Of a stretch of DNA of 64,000 nt, positions 41,376 through 50,320 are shown piece after piece; within the stretch, counting starts at the first letter, position 1; each line of letters starts with the position of its first letter. Under the pieces are notes generated by a model, which saw nothing but the letters and a program-made list of their open reading frames with translations, was not told the DNA's origin and ran no database searches. This DNA comes from an uncultured Poribacteria bacterium (lineage in GTDB: Bacteria > Poribacteria > WGA-4E > WGA-3G): contig OX639973.1 in NCBI GenBank assembly GCA_951828385.1, forward strand, positions 5,075,200 through 5,139,199. Reading direction: 5' to 3'. Made by a program: the position numbers and the translations under genes.

Positions 41376-44375
41376 TTATTTCATCACGCCTACCCACGCT
41401 TCTTCTTCAAGCGAGATGTGAAATAGACCGCGCTGTTCGGTAGCAATATAAAGTCTGTCGTTGCTAACGATGAGAGATATAACTTTACCCGGGACTTCTG
41501 GAGAAATCTGTTGCCATCCGCCTTCTAAACGATATACACCCGTATCCCCGGCACCGTAAACTGTGGTGCCATTCACAGCGAATCTATCTATGACGATAGG
41601 TGTACCGGTTTTATCTGTTATTAAGTGCCAGTGTTCTCCGGTCTCTGAGGATAAAACGCCTTTATCCGTTGCGACGTAAACCGTTGCGTCTACAAAGACG
41701 ATCTCGTTGAAATGTGTAAAGCGAAGCGGAAGACTTGATGTAACGTCTCTCCAACTGTCTCCACCATCCAGCGATTGAAAGAGTGTACCATCGCGCTTAC
41801 CGACGTAAACAGTTTCTGCTGAAACCGCTAACTTGAACCCCTTATCCAATTCGCTATCAGGTTGTTCGCTGGCATCTATCAGTCCTGTGTTTCGCCATTC
41901 CTGCCTACCGGGTTCCCAACTGAAAAGTCTTCGCCTGCATTCTATGTAGAAGGTTTCGTCACTGACAGCAAACCCGCCAGCGCCCCAATGTTTTTTCATA
42001 AAGTACAATGTAACAGGTACGCTATCGCTTTCTTCATGACCATCAGACGAGTGAACCTGTTCTACCTCTTCGACGCTGGTCCACAACTCAATGGGTAAGG
42101 CTTCTTTTGTCCATAGATTGAAAGATTGCGCTCGCTCTGCAAAAGAGGGGACCCTATGAATCGGGGCGAACGCATCACTACTTATAGGTAAATGAAAAAC
42201 GCGTAGGTCATCTTCCGCCGGTACAATGCCATAAAGCGTGTTGTCTGAGACGACTAATCTTGAATCAAGCGAGAAATCGCCTTGGGACTGTCCTTTTTTT
42301 ACTGACCTAAGCGTAACGCCGCCTGCATTAACCGGAACGTTTTCCCACGACGTACCCCCGTCGGTCGATTGGAAAACGTCGCTGCCGGTATGCATGTAGA
42401 GCCTGTCATTGAACGCCACTAAATCCTGTATTCTGGTCCCTGCTATCCCGCTCATAAAGGGTTGCCACGATTCACCACCATCGGTTGTCCGATGGACACC
42501 GGAGGTGCCAACGTTGTAAAATGTATGCTCATCTATCGCTACAGTTGAAAAGCTGCCCAACGTAAATAAATTTCTATCGAATCCGAGGTCTGTCCAAGTT
42601 TGCCCGCCGTCCGTTGAGCGTAATTCAGCAACACCCAATAGTAAGAGCGTCTCACCGGCAACCACAAGTTTTATACCCGTTGGTGTCCTCACAAATGGAG
42701 ACTTATTTTTCGGTGTTATCTCAATCCACGACGCTCCCAAATCAGCTGAGTGGAAAATACTACTTGAACTTGCATTGTGGCCGCGTATTATTTGCCCGTT
42801 ATCCTTAAGCCTTGATTCAAGCAATCCCAAAGTAAAAAGAGTGTGACCTGTTACGACATAGAGATTGTTTTCAGAGGCCACTAACGAATGAATAACTTCG
42901 GAGGTAGCCACAGGCAATTGATCCCAAACATCTGAATTGAGGCGGTAAAGTCCCATGTTTGTACCGGCAAATATCGTGTTTCCGATCGCAGCCACTGCAG
43001 AAACGCTTTTACCCGTCAATCCATCGTTAAGGAGGGTCCACTGGGCACCAGCATCGGTAGATCGGAAAACACCTTTATCTTCAAGGGTAAGATACATTAC
43101 AGGATGTGCTTGTGCCGCATCCGTGACGATAAATCCAATAGCGCGTCCCTTTGGTCGGCGGCAAAATGCGCGCCATGTCTCACCCGCATCGGTTGAAGCG
43201 GACACTTCATTCGCAGAGACGATATAGAGCGTGTCTTCATACACTGCCATAGGCATTTGTGACGCATCAATTGGGACACTGGTATCAATGAGTGTCCACA
43301 CAGTTTCATCTGCTGCCAATCTATAGATACCTGAGTGTGTAACAGCATAAAGCGTCTTTTCAGATGTAGCAAAGATGTTAAGGGCGGTGCCACCCTGAGG
43401 GCCATCTGTCTGGGTCCACTCTGAAGTAGAAAACTTAGGGGAAATTTCCAGCGTATCGGTCGGTGAGGTTGTTTCAGAAACTTGTGAACCGTTCCCATTG
43501 TCTTTACTCGGTGTAAAAGCACGACCCGCCTGATTTCGGACAGCGGGTTTAGCGTCACTATCAAGCGTAATAGGGGCATCAACGATTTCAATCGTCGGTT
43601 CAGATTGTGCTTCAAAACTATAGGGCTGCTGAAAACGGGCGAGGTATTGATTGCTAACACCGAGCAATAACATAACCAAAACCGCAGCTGCACCAAAAGC
43701 CGCCCACGGTAGCAGCGGATTCCCAACCGAAGTGGATGTCTGTTTTATGTTGGCAACTTGTCGCATGATGCTCTCGGTTAGGTTGGCAGGTAATTGAACA
43801 CTTCCAAGCGTTTTGCTAATTAAAAGCTCTTCTTCATTTCGTAAACGTTCTCGCGCTCGGCGAATGCGACTTTTAATTGTGTTTACGGATACCCCTAAGA
43901 ACTTAGCAATTTCCTTCGCTGTCATTTCACCGAGATAGTAGAGGGTCACAACTGTACGTTCACTCTCCGGCAATTTCTGAAGAAGTTTTTGGACGATTTC
44001 GCTGTGGCGATCAGAGGCTTTTACCTCGCATTGTTCTGATAGATAATGCGTATAAGCAGATTTCTCTATTTCTTCCATAGGTGTGTCTTCCAAGGATTGC
44101 ATCACTGGACTGTTTTTTTGGCTCCAATTAATGCAAAGCCGATTTGCGATGACATAAAGCCATCCAGCAAATAGATTGGGATTTTTCAGCGTTGCGAGGC
44201 TTTTGTAGACTCGGAGAAAGGTGTCCTGCGTAATTTCTTCAGCAATATGAAAATCGCCAATCTTCCGCCACACAAGCGCATGGACGTTCTTTTGGTATTT
44301 CTGGACTAAAATACTGAATGCCGCGTCATCGCCTGATAAAATTCTGCGAATCAGTTGAACATCGCTTTCTACCAT
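41376..44375 (-). CDS. membrane-tethered ECF sigma factor with an extracytoplasmic Asp-box propeller
   Basis: A single 999-codon gene encodes three parts. Residues 1-185 are an ECF sigma factor: region 2 with IAEEITQDTFLRVYKSLATL and FAGWLYVIANRLCINW, region 4 with LPESERTVVTLYYLGEMTAK and LGVSVNTIKSRIRRARERL. Residues 221-240 (LLPWAAFGAAAVLVMLLLGV) are one membrane helix. After a Ser/Thr-rich linker, about 320-999 are BNR/Ycf48-like repeats with many Asp-boxes: STDAGETW, STDAGAQW, SADLGASW, STDGGQTW, TTDGGESW, STDGGTSW, SLDGGDSW. With the sigma part inside, the propeller lies outside, so one protein could sense outside and transcribe inside, perhaps after proteolytic release. GGAGA precedes the ATG. 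It heads the cluster of secreted proteins down to 36261. Confidence 0.92.
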   Translation of the reverse strand: MVESDVQLIRRILSGDDAAFSILVQKYQKNVHALVWRKIGDFHIAEEITQDTFLRVYKSLATLKNPNLFAGWLYVIANRLCINWSQKNSPVMQSLEDTPMEEIEKSAYTHYLSEQCEVKASDRHSEIVQKLLQKLPESERTVVTLYYLGEMTAKEIAKFLGVSVNTIKSRIRRARERLRNEEELLISKTLGSVQLPANLTESIMRQVANIKQTSTSVGNPLLPWAAFGAAAVLVMLLLGVSNQYLARFQQPYSFEAQSEPTIEIVDAPITLDSDAKPAVRNQAGRAFTPSKDNGNGSQVSETTSPTDTLEISPKFSTSEWTQTDGPQGGTALNIFATSEKTLYAVTHSGIYRLAADETVWTLIDTSVPIDASQMPMAVYEDTLYIVSANEVSASTDAGETWRAFCRRPKGRAIGFIVTDAAQAHPVMYLTLEDKGVFRSTDAGAQWTLLNDGLTGKSVSAVAAIGNTIFAGTNMGLYRLNSDVWDQLPVATSEVIHSLVASENNLYVVTGHTLFTLGLLESRLKDNGQIIRGHNASSSSIFHSADLGASWIEITPKNKSPFVRTPTGIKLVVAGETLLLLGVAELRSTDGGQTWTDLGFDRNLFTLGSFSTVAIDEHTFYNVGTSGVHRTTDGGESWQPFMSGIAGTRIQDLVAFNDRLYMHTGSDVFQSTDGGTSWENVPVNAGGVTLRSVKKGQSQGDFSLDSRLVVSDNTLYGIVPAEDDLRVFHLPISSDAFAPIHRVPSFAERAQSFNLWTKEALPIELWTSVEEVEQVHSSDGHEESDSVPVTLYFMKKHWGAGGFAVSDETFYIECRRRLFSWEPGRQEWRNTGLIDASEQPDSELDKGFKLAVSAETVYVGKRDGTLFQSLDGGDSWRDVTSSLPLRFTHFNEIVFVDATVYVATDKGVLSSETGEHWHLITDKTGTPIVIDRFAVNGTTVYGAGDTGVYRLEGGWQQISPEVPGKVISLIVSNDRLYIATEQRGLFHISLEEEAWVGVMK

Positions 44376-44515
44376 TGGGGGTCTCCATAATTTGGTGAAA
44401 ATTTTGTATATCCTTTAATAATTAAAGACCTCATTTTCGGTTGGAAAGGGTGCATAAAATGGAAAAAATCGTAAAAATCTGAACACTAATCTAAAAATTA
44501 TGCAAGTTGCCACTC

Positions 44516-44866
44516 AAAAAACCGTCTCGGTTCTCCAGGACCAGTAGGTTCGGTTTTTGCGGCGTACTCGCCCAGATGCGACGTGCATCGCGGTGTACAC
44601 ACCCAAATTTGGTTTCCCACACGCGGCAAAATTTGTCTTAGCTTTACATTTGCGATCTGCATTCCCAACCGAACCGGATTCTCCGCGAAGACCTTGAAGA
44701 CTTCAAACACTTCTTGAATACCGTCTCAGTTCCCCAGGCCCGGTAGGTTCGGTTTTGCGGCGTACACGCCCAAATGCGATCTGCATTCCCAACCGAACCG
44801 GATTCTCCGCGAAGACCTTGAAGACTTCAAACACCTCTTCAACCCTGTAAGGGTGGCATGTTTATA
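44516..44866. repeat. two tandem copies of the expanded palindromic repeat
   Basis: GTAGGTTCGGTTTTTGCGGCGTAC ... AACCGAACCGGATTCTCC with the flank GAAGACCTTGAAGACTTCAA occurs twice (about 44516-44718 and 44721-44845), followed by ACCCTGTAAGGGTGGCATGTTTATA (44842-44866). The first copy contains the longer interior also seen at 1656-1765; the second has lost most of it. The rest of 44376-45127 holds only the ferredoxin promoter. Confidence 0.75.
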
Positions 44867-44951
44867 TCATGTATGCTAAAACGCTACAGAATTGAAGCAA
44901 TCCGATAATTTATTTAAAACTAAATAGTCCTGCGCGCGTTTCAAATATAAC

Positions 44952-44980
44952 TTGACAAAACAGACTGCATGTGGTATTAT
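44952..44980 (+). promoter_or_regulatory. sigma70-type promoter of the ferredoxin gene
   Basis: TTGACA (44952-44957), 17-base spacer, TATTAT (44975-44980). This leaves a leader of about 140 bases before the ATG. Confidence 0.7.
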
Positions 44981-45127
44981 TATTATGTCTTGAGCGCAAC
45001 TCAGCAGACATAACAAAAAAATCCGCCATATATGACGATGTTTTTTACGCCTTCTTCATCAAAGCGGCTAACCTCGCCTATTGAGTGAAGTTGTTACTAT
45101 AAATTAAGCGGAAAGGAGTTTTCCAAC

Positions 45128-45385
45128 ATGACGTATGTGATTTGCGAACCCTGCGTTGACGTTAAGGATAGTTCGTGCGTTGATGTATGCCCAGTGGACT
45201 GCATCCATCCCCTACCGGATGCTGACGAGTTTGAAGAAGCCAATATGCTTTACATCGACCCAGAAGAGTGTATCGATTGTGGTGTATGCGAACCCGAATG
45301 CCCCGTCGAAGCTATCTTCATGGAAGAAGACGTTCCTGAAGAATGGGAAGAGTTCATCGATATCAACGCGGAGTACTTTGAATAA
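45128..45385 (+). CDS. fdxA: ferredoxin with two iron-sulfur clusters (7Fe/8Fe FdxA type)
   Basis: The 85-residue acidic protein has two cluster-binding runs: CEPCVDVKDSSCVDVCPVDC (about 6-25) and CIDCGVCEPECPVEAI (about 48-63). The second is a standard CxxCxxCxxxCP. The first, with its longer Cys spacing, is like seven-iron ferredoxins, in which one site is 3Fe-4S. The Glu-rich tail VPEEWEEFIDINAEYFE is typical of FdxA. It carries electrons in the cytoplasm; the partners are not evident here. AAAGGAG precedes the ATG, with a consensus-like promoter upstream and a strong terminator downstream. Confidence 0.93.
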   Translation: MTYVICEPCVDVKDSSCVDVCPVDCIHPLPDADEFEEANMLYIDPEECIDCGVCEPECPVEAIFMEEDVPEEWEEFIDINAEYFE

Positions 45386-45424
45386 CGGATAGCAGGAGCA
45401 ATCCTTAGATCCGCAACTCCCTGA

Positions 45425-45482
45425 ACGGTTGTCGATTTGCGAGACTGCTTGCGGTCAGACAAATTGGCAACCGTTTTTTTTT
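45425..45482 (+). terminator. rho-independent terminator after the ferredoxin gene
   Basis: ACGGTTGTCGATTTG and CAAATTGGCAACCGT form a long stem closed by a small inner hairpin, followed by a run of eight T. It ends 11 bases before the ATG of the DUF971 gene, so that gene depends on read-through or on a promoter inside the stem. Confidence 0.8.
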
Positions 45483-45493
45483 GAGGGGTTATC

Positions 45494-45805
45494 ATGGAAA
45501 AATTTCAACCGACTCGCATTGAAAGAGGCAACACAAGTTTGGCAATTCAATGGAAAGATGCGTACAGGAGCGAACTCTCCTATCGCCTCCTACGCGAAAA
45601 ATGCCCATGCGCCCATTGCGATGCAGTACGTTTCGGAAAAGACCCCTTCCGTATTTTACCGCCTGATGACTTTTTTCAAAACTTACGCCTTGTCGATATT
45701 CAGCGAGTCGGACGCTATGCAGTGCGTTTGGGGTGGAGCGATGGACACCATACAGGGATTTATACCTTCGAGTTTTTGCGCGAATTAAGTGAGGGTGTTC
45801 CATAA
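45494..45805 (+). CDS. DUF971 (GBBH-like N-terminal domain) protein
   Basis: The 103-residue protein matches DUF971: PTRIERGNTSLAIQWKDAYR at the start, then SYRLLREKCPCAHCDAVRFG and RVGRYAVRLGWSDGHHTGIY with the closing FEFLREL. The CPCAHC motif is the likely metal or iron-sulfur site. Family members are often linked to Fe-S protein assembly or fused to Mrp/ApbC ATPases, in keeping with the ferredoxin gene just upstream. The ribosome site is GAGGGG. Confidence 0.88.
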   Translation: MEKFQPTRIERGNTSLAIQWKDAYRSELSYRLLREKCPCAHCDAVRFGKDPFRILPPDDFFQNLRLVDIQRVGRYAVRLGWSDGHHTGIYTFEFLRELSEGVP

Positions 45806-45878
45806 TACCCAAAACACTTCCTTGACACTACCAGAAAAAACATTCCTAAGATGATTCTCGCGCTATAGTGGCGGTTCG

Positions 45879-47474
45879 TTAGTCTGAAGGACGTTCTTGT
45901 ATCACAGGAATCACGTAACTCCGAATCGTAGACCCGTCTAATGTCTCAGTCTCAACGCGAGGTTCTGGATCTTTGCGGTGATCAAACACGACGTAGTAGC
46001 CTGCCGCAGCTGCTTCCAGTCTCACGTACGCAGCGAGTTGTGCTTTGCCTGCCTCATAGCGCATATTCCCGCCCCATATCTTGGTTTCTACAATATATTT
46101 TCTCTGATTATGGAGAATGAGGATGTCGATCCTGCCGCGTCCTGTTCGTACCTCCAAATACATCGTCCCGCCTATGATCTGAACGAACTGCTGAAGATAG
46201 GCAAAAAGGAGATGTTGACCAACATATTCTTGCGGTGTTTCTGGCACTTGTAGGATCCTGAAACCTGCGCGTGCGATAAAGTCACGGAAGTTATCAAGGA
46301 GTGCCGCCATGTGAATCTGTCCGTCCGGTGTGAGGTAATCCTTAAATCCGGCACGAGTGTCTTCAGGGAAATAGTCTTGCTCTAAACCATTGACAGCAGG
46401 TTTAAATGCTTGCATGACACGGTACTGATAAATCGGATTGACGATTTCACACAGCCCGTCAGCACCTTCACCGATAACGCCGTACGTCGCGAGTTCATTA
46501 ATGATTTCATTGTCCAGGTTGAATTCTACACCCTCATCATAAGAAGCGATTTTCATCAGGAGTGCCTCAAATCGGCGATCCCGACGGATATTGGTTACCA
46601 GATGCGCCGTATGCGTGTTCCGTTCGCGCAGGAGCTGCGCGTGGGCTTTTGAAAAGTGTTCCATTGTGATCGGCTCAGTTTTCGGGATGTCCATCTCCTC
46701 CGTAAGAATCTGTGCGAACCGGTTGACGAGCACAGGCTGCCCCGCGGTCTGTTTGTAGATAGATTCAATGACCACGGGGACAAAGGGCTGCCCAACTTCC
46801 TCTGTGTATTGGGAAAGGAGCTCGCGTACCTGAGCAAGCGTGAAGTTCGGCAATTTGAACTCGTCTTGGATATTAAAAGGCGAAATAGAGCGATCGTAGT
46901 TGAGTTGCGCAATGCTCTTCACCCCAACGATACCGACGCTGTGCGGGCAGCGATCTCGACCAGAGAGATAGATGTGGCGGAGTGAATACAGAAAATCGCT
47001 GAGCACGGTTCGCGGGATACCGTCAAATTCGTCAATGATAAGCACAACTTTCTGTCCATTATGATGGTGTTCAAGAAAGTTTGAGAAGCGTCGAAAGAAT
47101 CTTCTCATGGAGAGATGATCGGTTATCTTGGTGTTATCCAGAAATTCTGTTAAAGCCGCAGAAGATGCGCTGCCACGTTTTTGGAGAACTGCTTCTATTT
47201 CCTCACAAATATCTTCGTAGACACCTTGGTAAAACACAGCAGGTTCAAGGTTGTTGGATGCTTGGAAATCGATTCGGATTGGGAAATATACGTCGGGTAG
47301 AAGTGTCTCTAAAGCACGATGGAAGAACGTGGTTTTACCGGTCTGTCGCGGTGCGAAGAGGACGACGTATCGACCCTTTTCGAGTCGATCAATGAAATCC
47401 GAAAGTTCATCTGTCCGGGCAACGATGTAATTATCTTCAGGGTAGACAGGACCGCGGGTCTCAAAACTTCGCAT
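45879..47474 (-). CDS. AAA-like ATPase with C-terminal PD-(D/E)XK nuclease-like domain
   Basis: The 531-residue protein has a Walker A loop, VVLFAPRQTGKTTFFHRALE (about 37-56), and a Walker B, KVVLIIDEFDGIPRTVLSDF (about 141-160), in the layout of the AAA-ATPase-like/DUF1703 family. The C-terminal 130 residues contain TGRGRIDILILHNQRKYIVE followed by TKIWGG, a PD-(D/E)XK-type active site (D, E-x-K). The family is common in Bacteroidota and poribacterial genomes in many copies; a defence or mobile-element role has been suggested but not shown. No partner gene is visible. Confidence 0.85.
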   Translation of the reverse strand: MRSFETRGPVYPEDNYIVARTDELSDFIDRLEKGRYVVLFAPRQTGKTTFFHRALETLLPDVYFPIRIDFQASNNLEPAVFYQGVYEDICEEIEAVLQKRGSASSAALTEFLDNTKITDHLSMRRFFRRFSNFLEHHHNGQKVVLIIDEFDGIPRTVLSDFLYSLRHIYLSGRDRCPHSVGIVGVKSIAQLNYDRSISPFNIQDEFKLPNFTLAQVRELLSQYTEEVGQPFVPVVIESIYKQTAGQPVLVNRFAQILTEEMDIPKTEPITMEHFSKAHAQLLRERNTHTAHLVTNIRRDRRFEALLMKIASYDEGVEFNLDNEIINELATYGVIGEGADGLCEIVNPIYQYRVMQAFKPAVNGLEQDYFPEDTRAGFKDYLTPDGQIHMAALLDNFRDFIARAGFRILQVPETPQEYVGQHLLFAYLQQFVQIIGGTMYLEVRTGRGRIDILILHNQRKYIVETKIWGGNMRYEAGKAQLAAYVRLEAAAAGYYVVFDHRKDPEPRVETETLDGSTIRSYVIPVIQERPSD

Positions 47475-47516
47475 CTACGCATTTTCCTTTCGGGACATGT
47501 TTCTATTTGACGTGTG

Positions 47517-48545
47517 CTAATCATCGCCCCATTTTATGTTATAGAATGATATGCCTGCTGCGCGTGCCGCTCGGTATTTTTTCAAGATTTGTAGCGGTTC
47601 ATCCGCCACAATAGGTTGGATCTGGTCCACTGCTTCAAACGTAGCATAGTATTCATAGCGTGATCCGAAATCATCAGAATCAACGTAGAGGGTGTTGTAC
47701 GCCTTAAGATAGGTGTGGCATTCCTCGTCTGTTCTGGGTAGATTTAGTTCCATTTTTCGTAGAAAATTGGCAATCGTATCAACTTCTGGAATATCTCCAT
47801 GTTCTTTAATAAGAAAGGCACGCATGCCTTTTATCCAAGCTTGGGGATCTTCTATTCTGAGCTGCTCCAAGGAACGAAATTCTTCTTCTAATAAACGACG
47901 TTCTTCCTGTTCTATTACTTGTTCTATTATACGTTTTAACTGCTTCATATCGTCTTCAAGCAAACGCCTATGGGCTTCAGTCGGAACAAGAAAATAGGTT
48001 GCTGCGGCATATCCAACGAGGTACTTAGCAAACTCAGGTGTTACAAGTATAAACCCATCTTTCCCCGCCATCTTCCGAGAATTTCGCCTAAATTCTACAT
48101 CATAGCGAACCTGTGGGATGTCTCCAAACTTTTGGAAGAAAGCTGCCGTGCCAAATTTTTCGCGTAACGCCTCGTCTTTCTCCTCAAAGACCCAGCGTTT
48201 TGGAATCTCAAGGTTCATGAGTTTTCTAACTTCCGCGTTTGTTAACCTGACCCAATCTTTGCCTTTCAATTTTTCCCAATCTTTGTCTTTTAAATTTACC
48301 CAGTCTTCAACTGTCAAGTGTATCCATTGTTCAGCGTCTTTCAACTTTTTCCAGTCTTCGTCTGTCAGCCATCGCTGTTGTTCAGCGGGTTGTAGCGATG
48401 GTTCATCAGGTGCGTCGAGGAACGTATTGTTGGTAAGATTAGTTGTCTCTTGCTCGTCCTCGGTGTCTCCACAACCAAAACAGAACAGGAGACTCAGGAT
48501 GGATGTAAGATAAAAAAAATGGGAAAGGATCAATCTGTTTTTCAT
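47517..48545 (-). CDS. lipoprotein with W-x-L repeats, copy 1
   Basis: The ATG at 48545 starts the signal MKNRLILSHFFYLTSILSLL with FCFGC as lipobox. The mature N-terminal part contains a repeated motif of about 9-13 residues around DW--LKD (DEDWKKLKDAEQW, VEDWVNLKDKDWEKLKGKDW), then a helical region rich in Glu and Arg (IEQVIEQEERRLLEEEFRSL). I know no family for it. It is a tandem paralogue of the next gene upstream and probably sits at a membrane facing the periplasm. Confidence 0.78.
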   Translation of the reverse strand: MKNRLILSHFFYLTSILSLLFCFGCGDTEDEQETTNLTNNTFLDAPDEPSLQPAEQQRWLTDEDWKKLKDAEQWIHLTVEDWVNLKDKDWEKLKGKDWVRLTNAEVRKLMNLEIPKRWVFEEKDEALREKFGTAAFFQKFGDIPQVRYDVEFRRNSRKMAGKDGFILVTPEFAKYLVGYAAATYFLVPTEAHRRLLEDDMKQLKRIIEQVIEQEERRLLEEEFRSLEQLRIEDPQAWIKGMRAFLIKEHGDIPEVDTIANFLRKMELNLPRTDEECHTYLKAYNTLYVDSDDFGSRYEYYATFEAVDQIQPIVADEPLQILKKYRAARAAGISFYNIKWGDD

Positions 48546-48612
48546 CGTGATTCCACAGGTCCAAAAGTTGTAAGTTAGCACTTTCTTGTGCGATTAAATC
48601 ATTTGACGTGTG

Positions 48613-49602
48613 CTAATTATCGTCCCAATTTATATCATAAAATGAGATACCTTCTGCTCTCGCCTCTCGAAATTTTTTCAGGACGCGTAGCGGGCCCTCC
48701 TCTACGATAGGCCAGACCTGATCCACTGCTTCAAACATAGCATAGTATTCGTATTCATAAGTTGAGAGGACCTTAAAGGCAGTATAGAGCGCATCGTATG
48801 CCGTAAGATAGGAACGGCATTCCTCGTCTGCTCTTGGTAAATCCAGTTCCAATTTCCTCAAAAATTCGATAATCGTGTTAACTTCCGGGATATTACCATG
48901 TTTGCCAATAAGAAAGGCGCGCATGCTTTTTACCCAAGCTTCAGGGTCTTCTATTCTGAGCTGCTCTAAGCGGCGAAGTTCGTCTTTTTCGAGACTGCGT
49001 TCTTCTTGTTCTATTATACTCTGTAGCAGGTTTCTTATTTTTTTAAATGTTTGTTGATTGTCAGCACTCGGAAAGAGAAAATACATTGCTGCCGAATTAG
49101 CAACGAGTTGCTTAGCGAACTCAAGGGTTACAATGCCACTTCGCGACATTCGATCAGACTCTACGATGTAACGCACCTGTGGGATGTCTCCGAACTGTTG
49201 GAAGAGCGTAGCTTCGTGATGTTTTTTGCGTAACGCTTCGTTTCCTTCCTCAAATGCCCAACCGTTTGGAATCTTGAGGTCCATGAGTTCTTTAACTTCC
49301 GCGTCTGTTAAGCTGATCCAATCTGCATCTTTCAACTTTTCCCAATCTTCGTCTTTTAAATTTCCCCAGTCTTTGAGCGTTAAGTGTAGCCACTGTTTAG
49401 CGTCTTTCAAGTCTATGTCTGTCAATGGTGGTGATTGATCATCAGATTGGAGGGGATATTCATCAGGTGCGTCGAGGAACGTATTATAGGTCGGGGGAAT
49501 CACTTCTTGCTCGTCTTCTGTGTCTCCACAACCGAAACAGAACAGGAGACTCAGGATAGATGTAAGATAAAAAAAATGGGAAAGGATCAATCTGTTTTTC
49601 AT
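48613..49602 (-). CDS. lipoprotein with W-x-L repeats, copy 2
   Basis: The signal peptide is identical to that of the downstream copy (MKNRLILSHFFYLTSILSLL then FCFGC), with a good GGAGG ribosome site. The DW-LKD repeats are fewer (LKDWGNLKDEDWEKLKDADW). The C-terminal parts align through DIPQVRYIVESDRMS, LRIEDPEAWVKSMRAFLIGK and LDLPRADEECRSYLTAYDAL. Nearly identical first 90 bases with more diverged remainders suggest recent gene conversion at the 5' end. Function unknown. Confidence 0.78.
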   Translation of the reverse strand: MKNRLILSHFFYLTSILSLLFCFGCGDTEDEQEVIPPTYNTFLDAPDEYPLQSDDQSPPLTDIDLKDAKQWLHLTLKDWGNLKDEDWEKLKDADWISLTDAEVKELMDLKIPNGWAFEEGNEALRKKHHEATLFQQFGDIPQVRYIVESDRMSRSGIVTLEFAKQLVANSAAMYFLFPSADNQQTFKKIRNLLQSIIEQEERSLEKDELRRLEQLRIEDPEAWVKSMRAFLIGKHGNIPEVNTIIEFLRKLELDLPRADEECRSYLTAYDALYTAFKVLSTYEYEYYAMFEAVDQVWPIVEEGPLRVLKKFREARAEGISFYDINWDDN

Positions 49603-49638
49603 GATACCTCCATTGGTGCAAAAACGATGTGTTATGCT

Positions 49639-50208
49639 TTATTCCGATAGCAGCCGGAAGACCAGATAACAGTTCGGCGTTTTTTGCGTGGCACCCAATT
49701 CGGTGCTAAGGTTCTGACACGTCTTCCAATAGTGGTTATAATTGAGGGGTTGGAAGCGATTACGTTTACCGAGGAAAGTTTTGTGGCAGCAGGCTAACTC
49801 ATTGCCGTTATGAATTGGATAGCCCCAGACCCGGCAGATGACCGGACGGTGTTCATAAACAGAACAGACACCACCGATGAGCATAGGGCACTCACCCTCA
49901 GGTGTGCCTTTTATCACGTCAACCGCTTTCATACCAGTATCCGGCATGATGCTTTCAATATTGTGACCGCGTGCTTCCAATTTTTTGATGCTGCGTTCCG
50001 CTTTACTACGGATGTGCGTGCGGAGCTCCGCTGGCAGTGCCGCCAAACCGATTTTTAGGTCCCGAGCTTCAACCTCACTGATCGCCATTGTCGCCGTGTT
50101 ATGGCAGCAGGCGAAGCAGGTAGACGGACACGGCACACCCCCCGATGCTTCGCGTAAGCGTTTCACATCCCGCTCAATCTCACCAAGAAGTTCATAATAT
50201 GCCTGCAT
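49639..50208 (-). CDS. YkgJ-like zinc/iron-chelating CxxC protein
   Basis: Cys-rich protein of about 189 residues with GVPCPSTCFACCHNTATMAI (about 24-43), EGECPMLIGGVCSVYEHRPV (about 105-124) and ICRVWGYPIH, followed by CC and a C-terminal Cys. This spacing is the YkgJ/UPF0153 metal-chelating pattern. The first C-cluster differs slightly from the usual CCxxC form. The role is unknown, perhaps metal or Fe-S binding. The ATG at 50208 has AGGTG upstream; a GTG nine bases earlier is also possible. It follows the cold-shock gene in the same direction, just after a 36-base duplication. Confidence 0.82.
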   Translation of the reverse strand: MQAYYELLGEIERDVKRLREASGGVPCPSTCFACCHNTATMAISEVEARDLKIGLAALPAELRTHIRSKAERSIKKLEARGHNIESIMPDTGMKAVDVIKGTPEGECPMLIGGVCSVYEHRPVICRVWGYPIHNGNELACCHKTFLGKRNRFQPLNYNHYWKTCQNLSTELGATQKTPNCYLVFRLLSE

Positions 50209-50210
50209 AG

Positions 50211-50320
50211 GAAGCACCTAATCGACTGAAAGGTTGTAGACAGCAGCATCAGGTACAGCACCACCGCCCTCGATGTTCTCTGAGGAAGCACCTAATCGAC
50301 TGAAAGGTTGTAGACAGCAG
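50211..50320. repeat. 36-base direct duplication of the end of the cold-shock gene
   Basis: GAAGCACCTAATCGACTGAA and the next 16 bases occur at 50211-50246 and 50285-50320. The second copy is the true 3' end of the cold-shock gene, the first a detached copy just before the YkgJ-like gene. Confidence 0.75.

Noticed and set aside
43097-43726. 209-codon frame overlapping the 999-residue sigma gene on the same strand
   Set aside because: It is out of frame with well-defined sigma and membrane segments and has no ribosome site.
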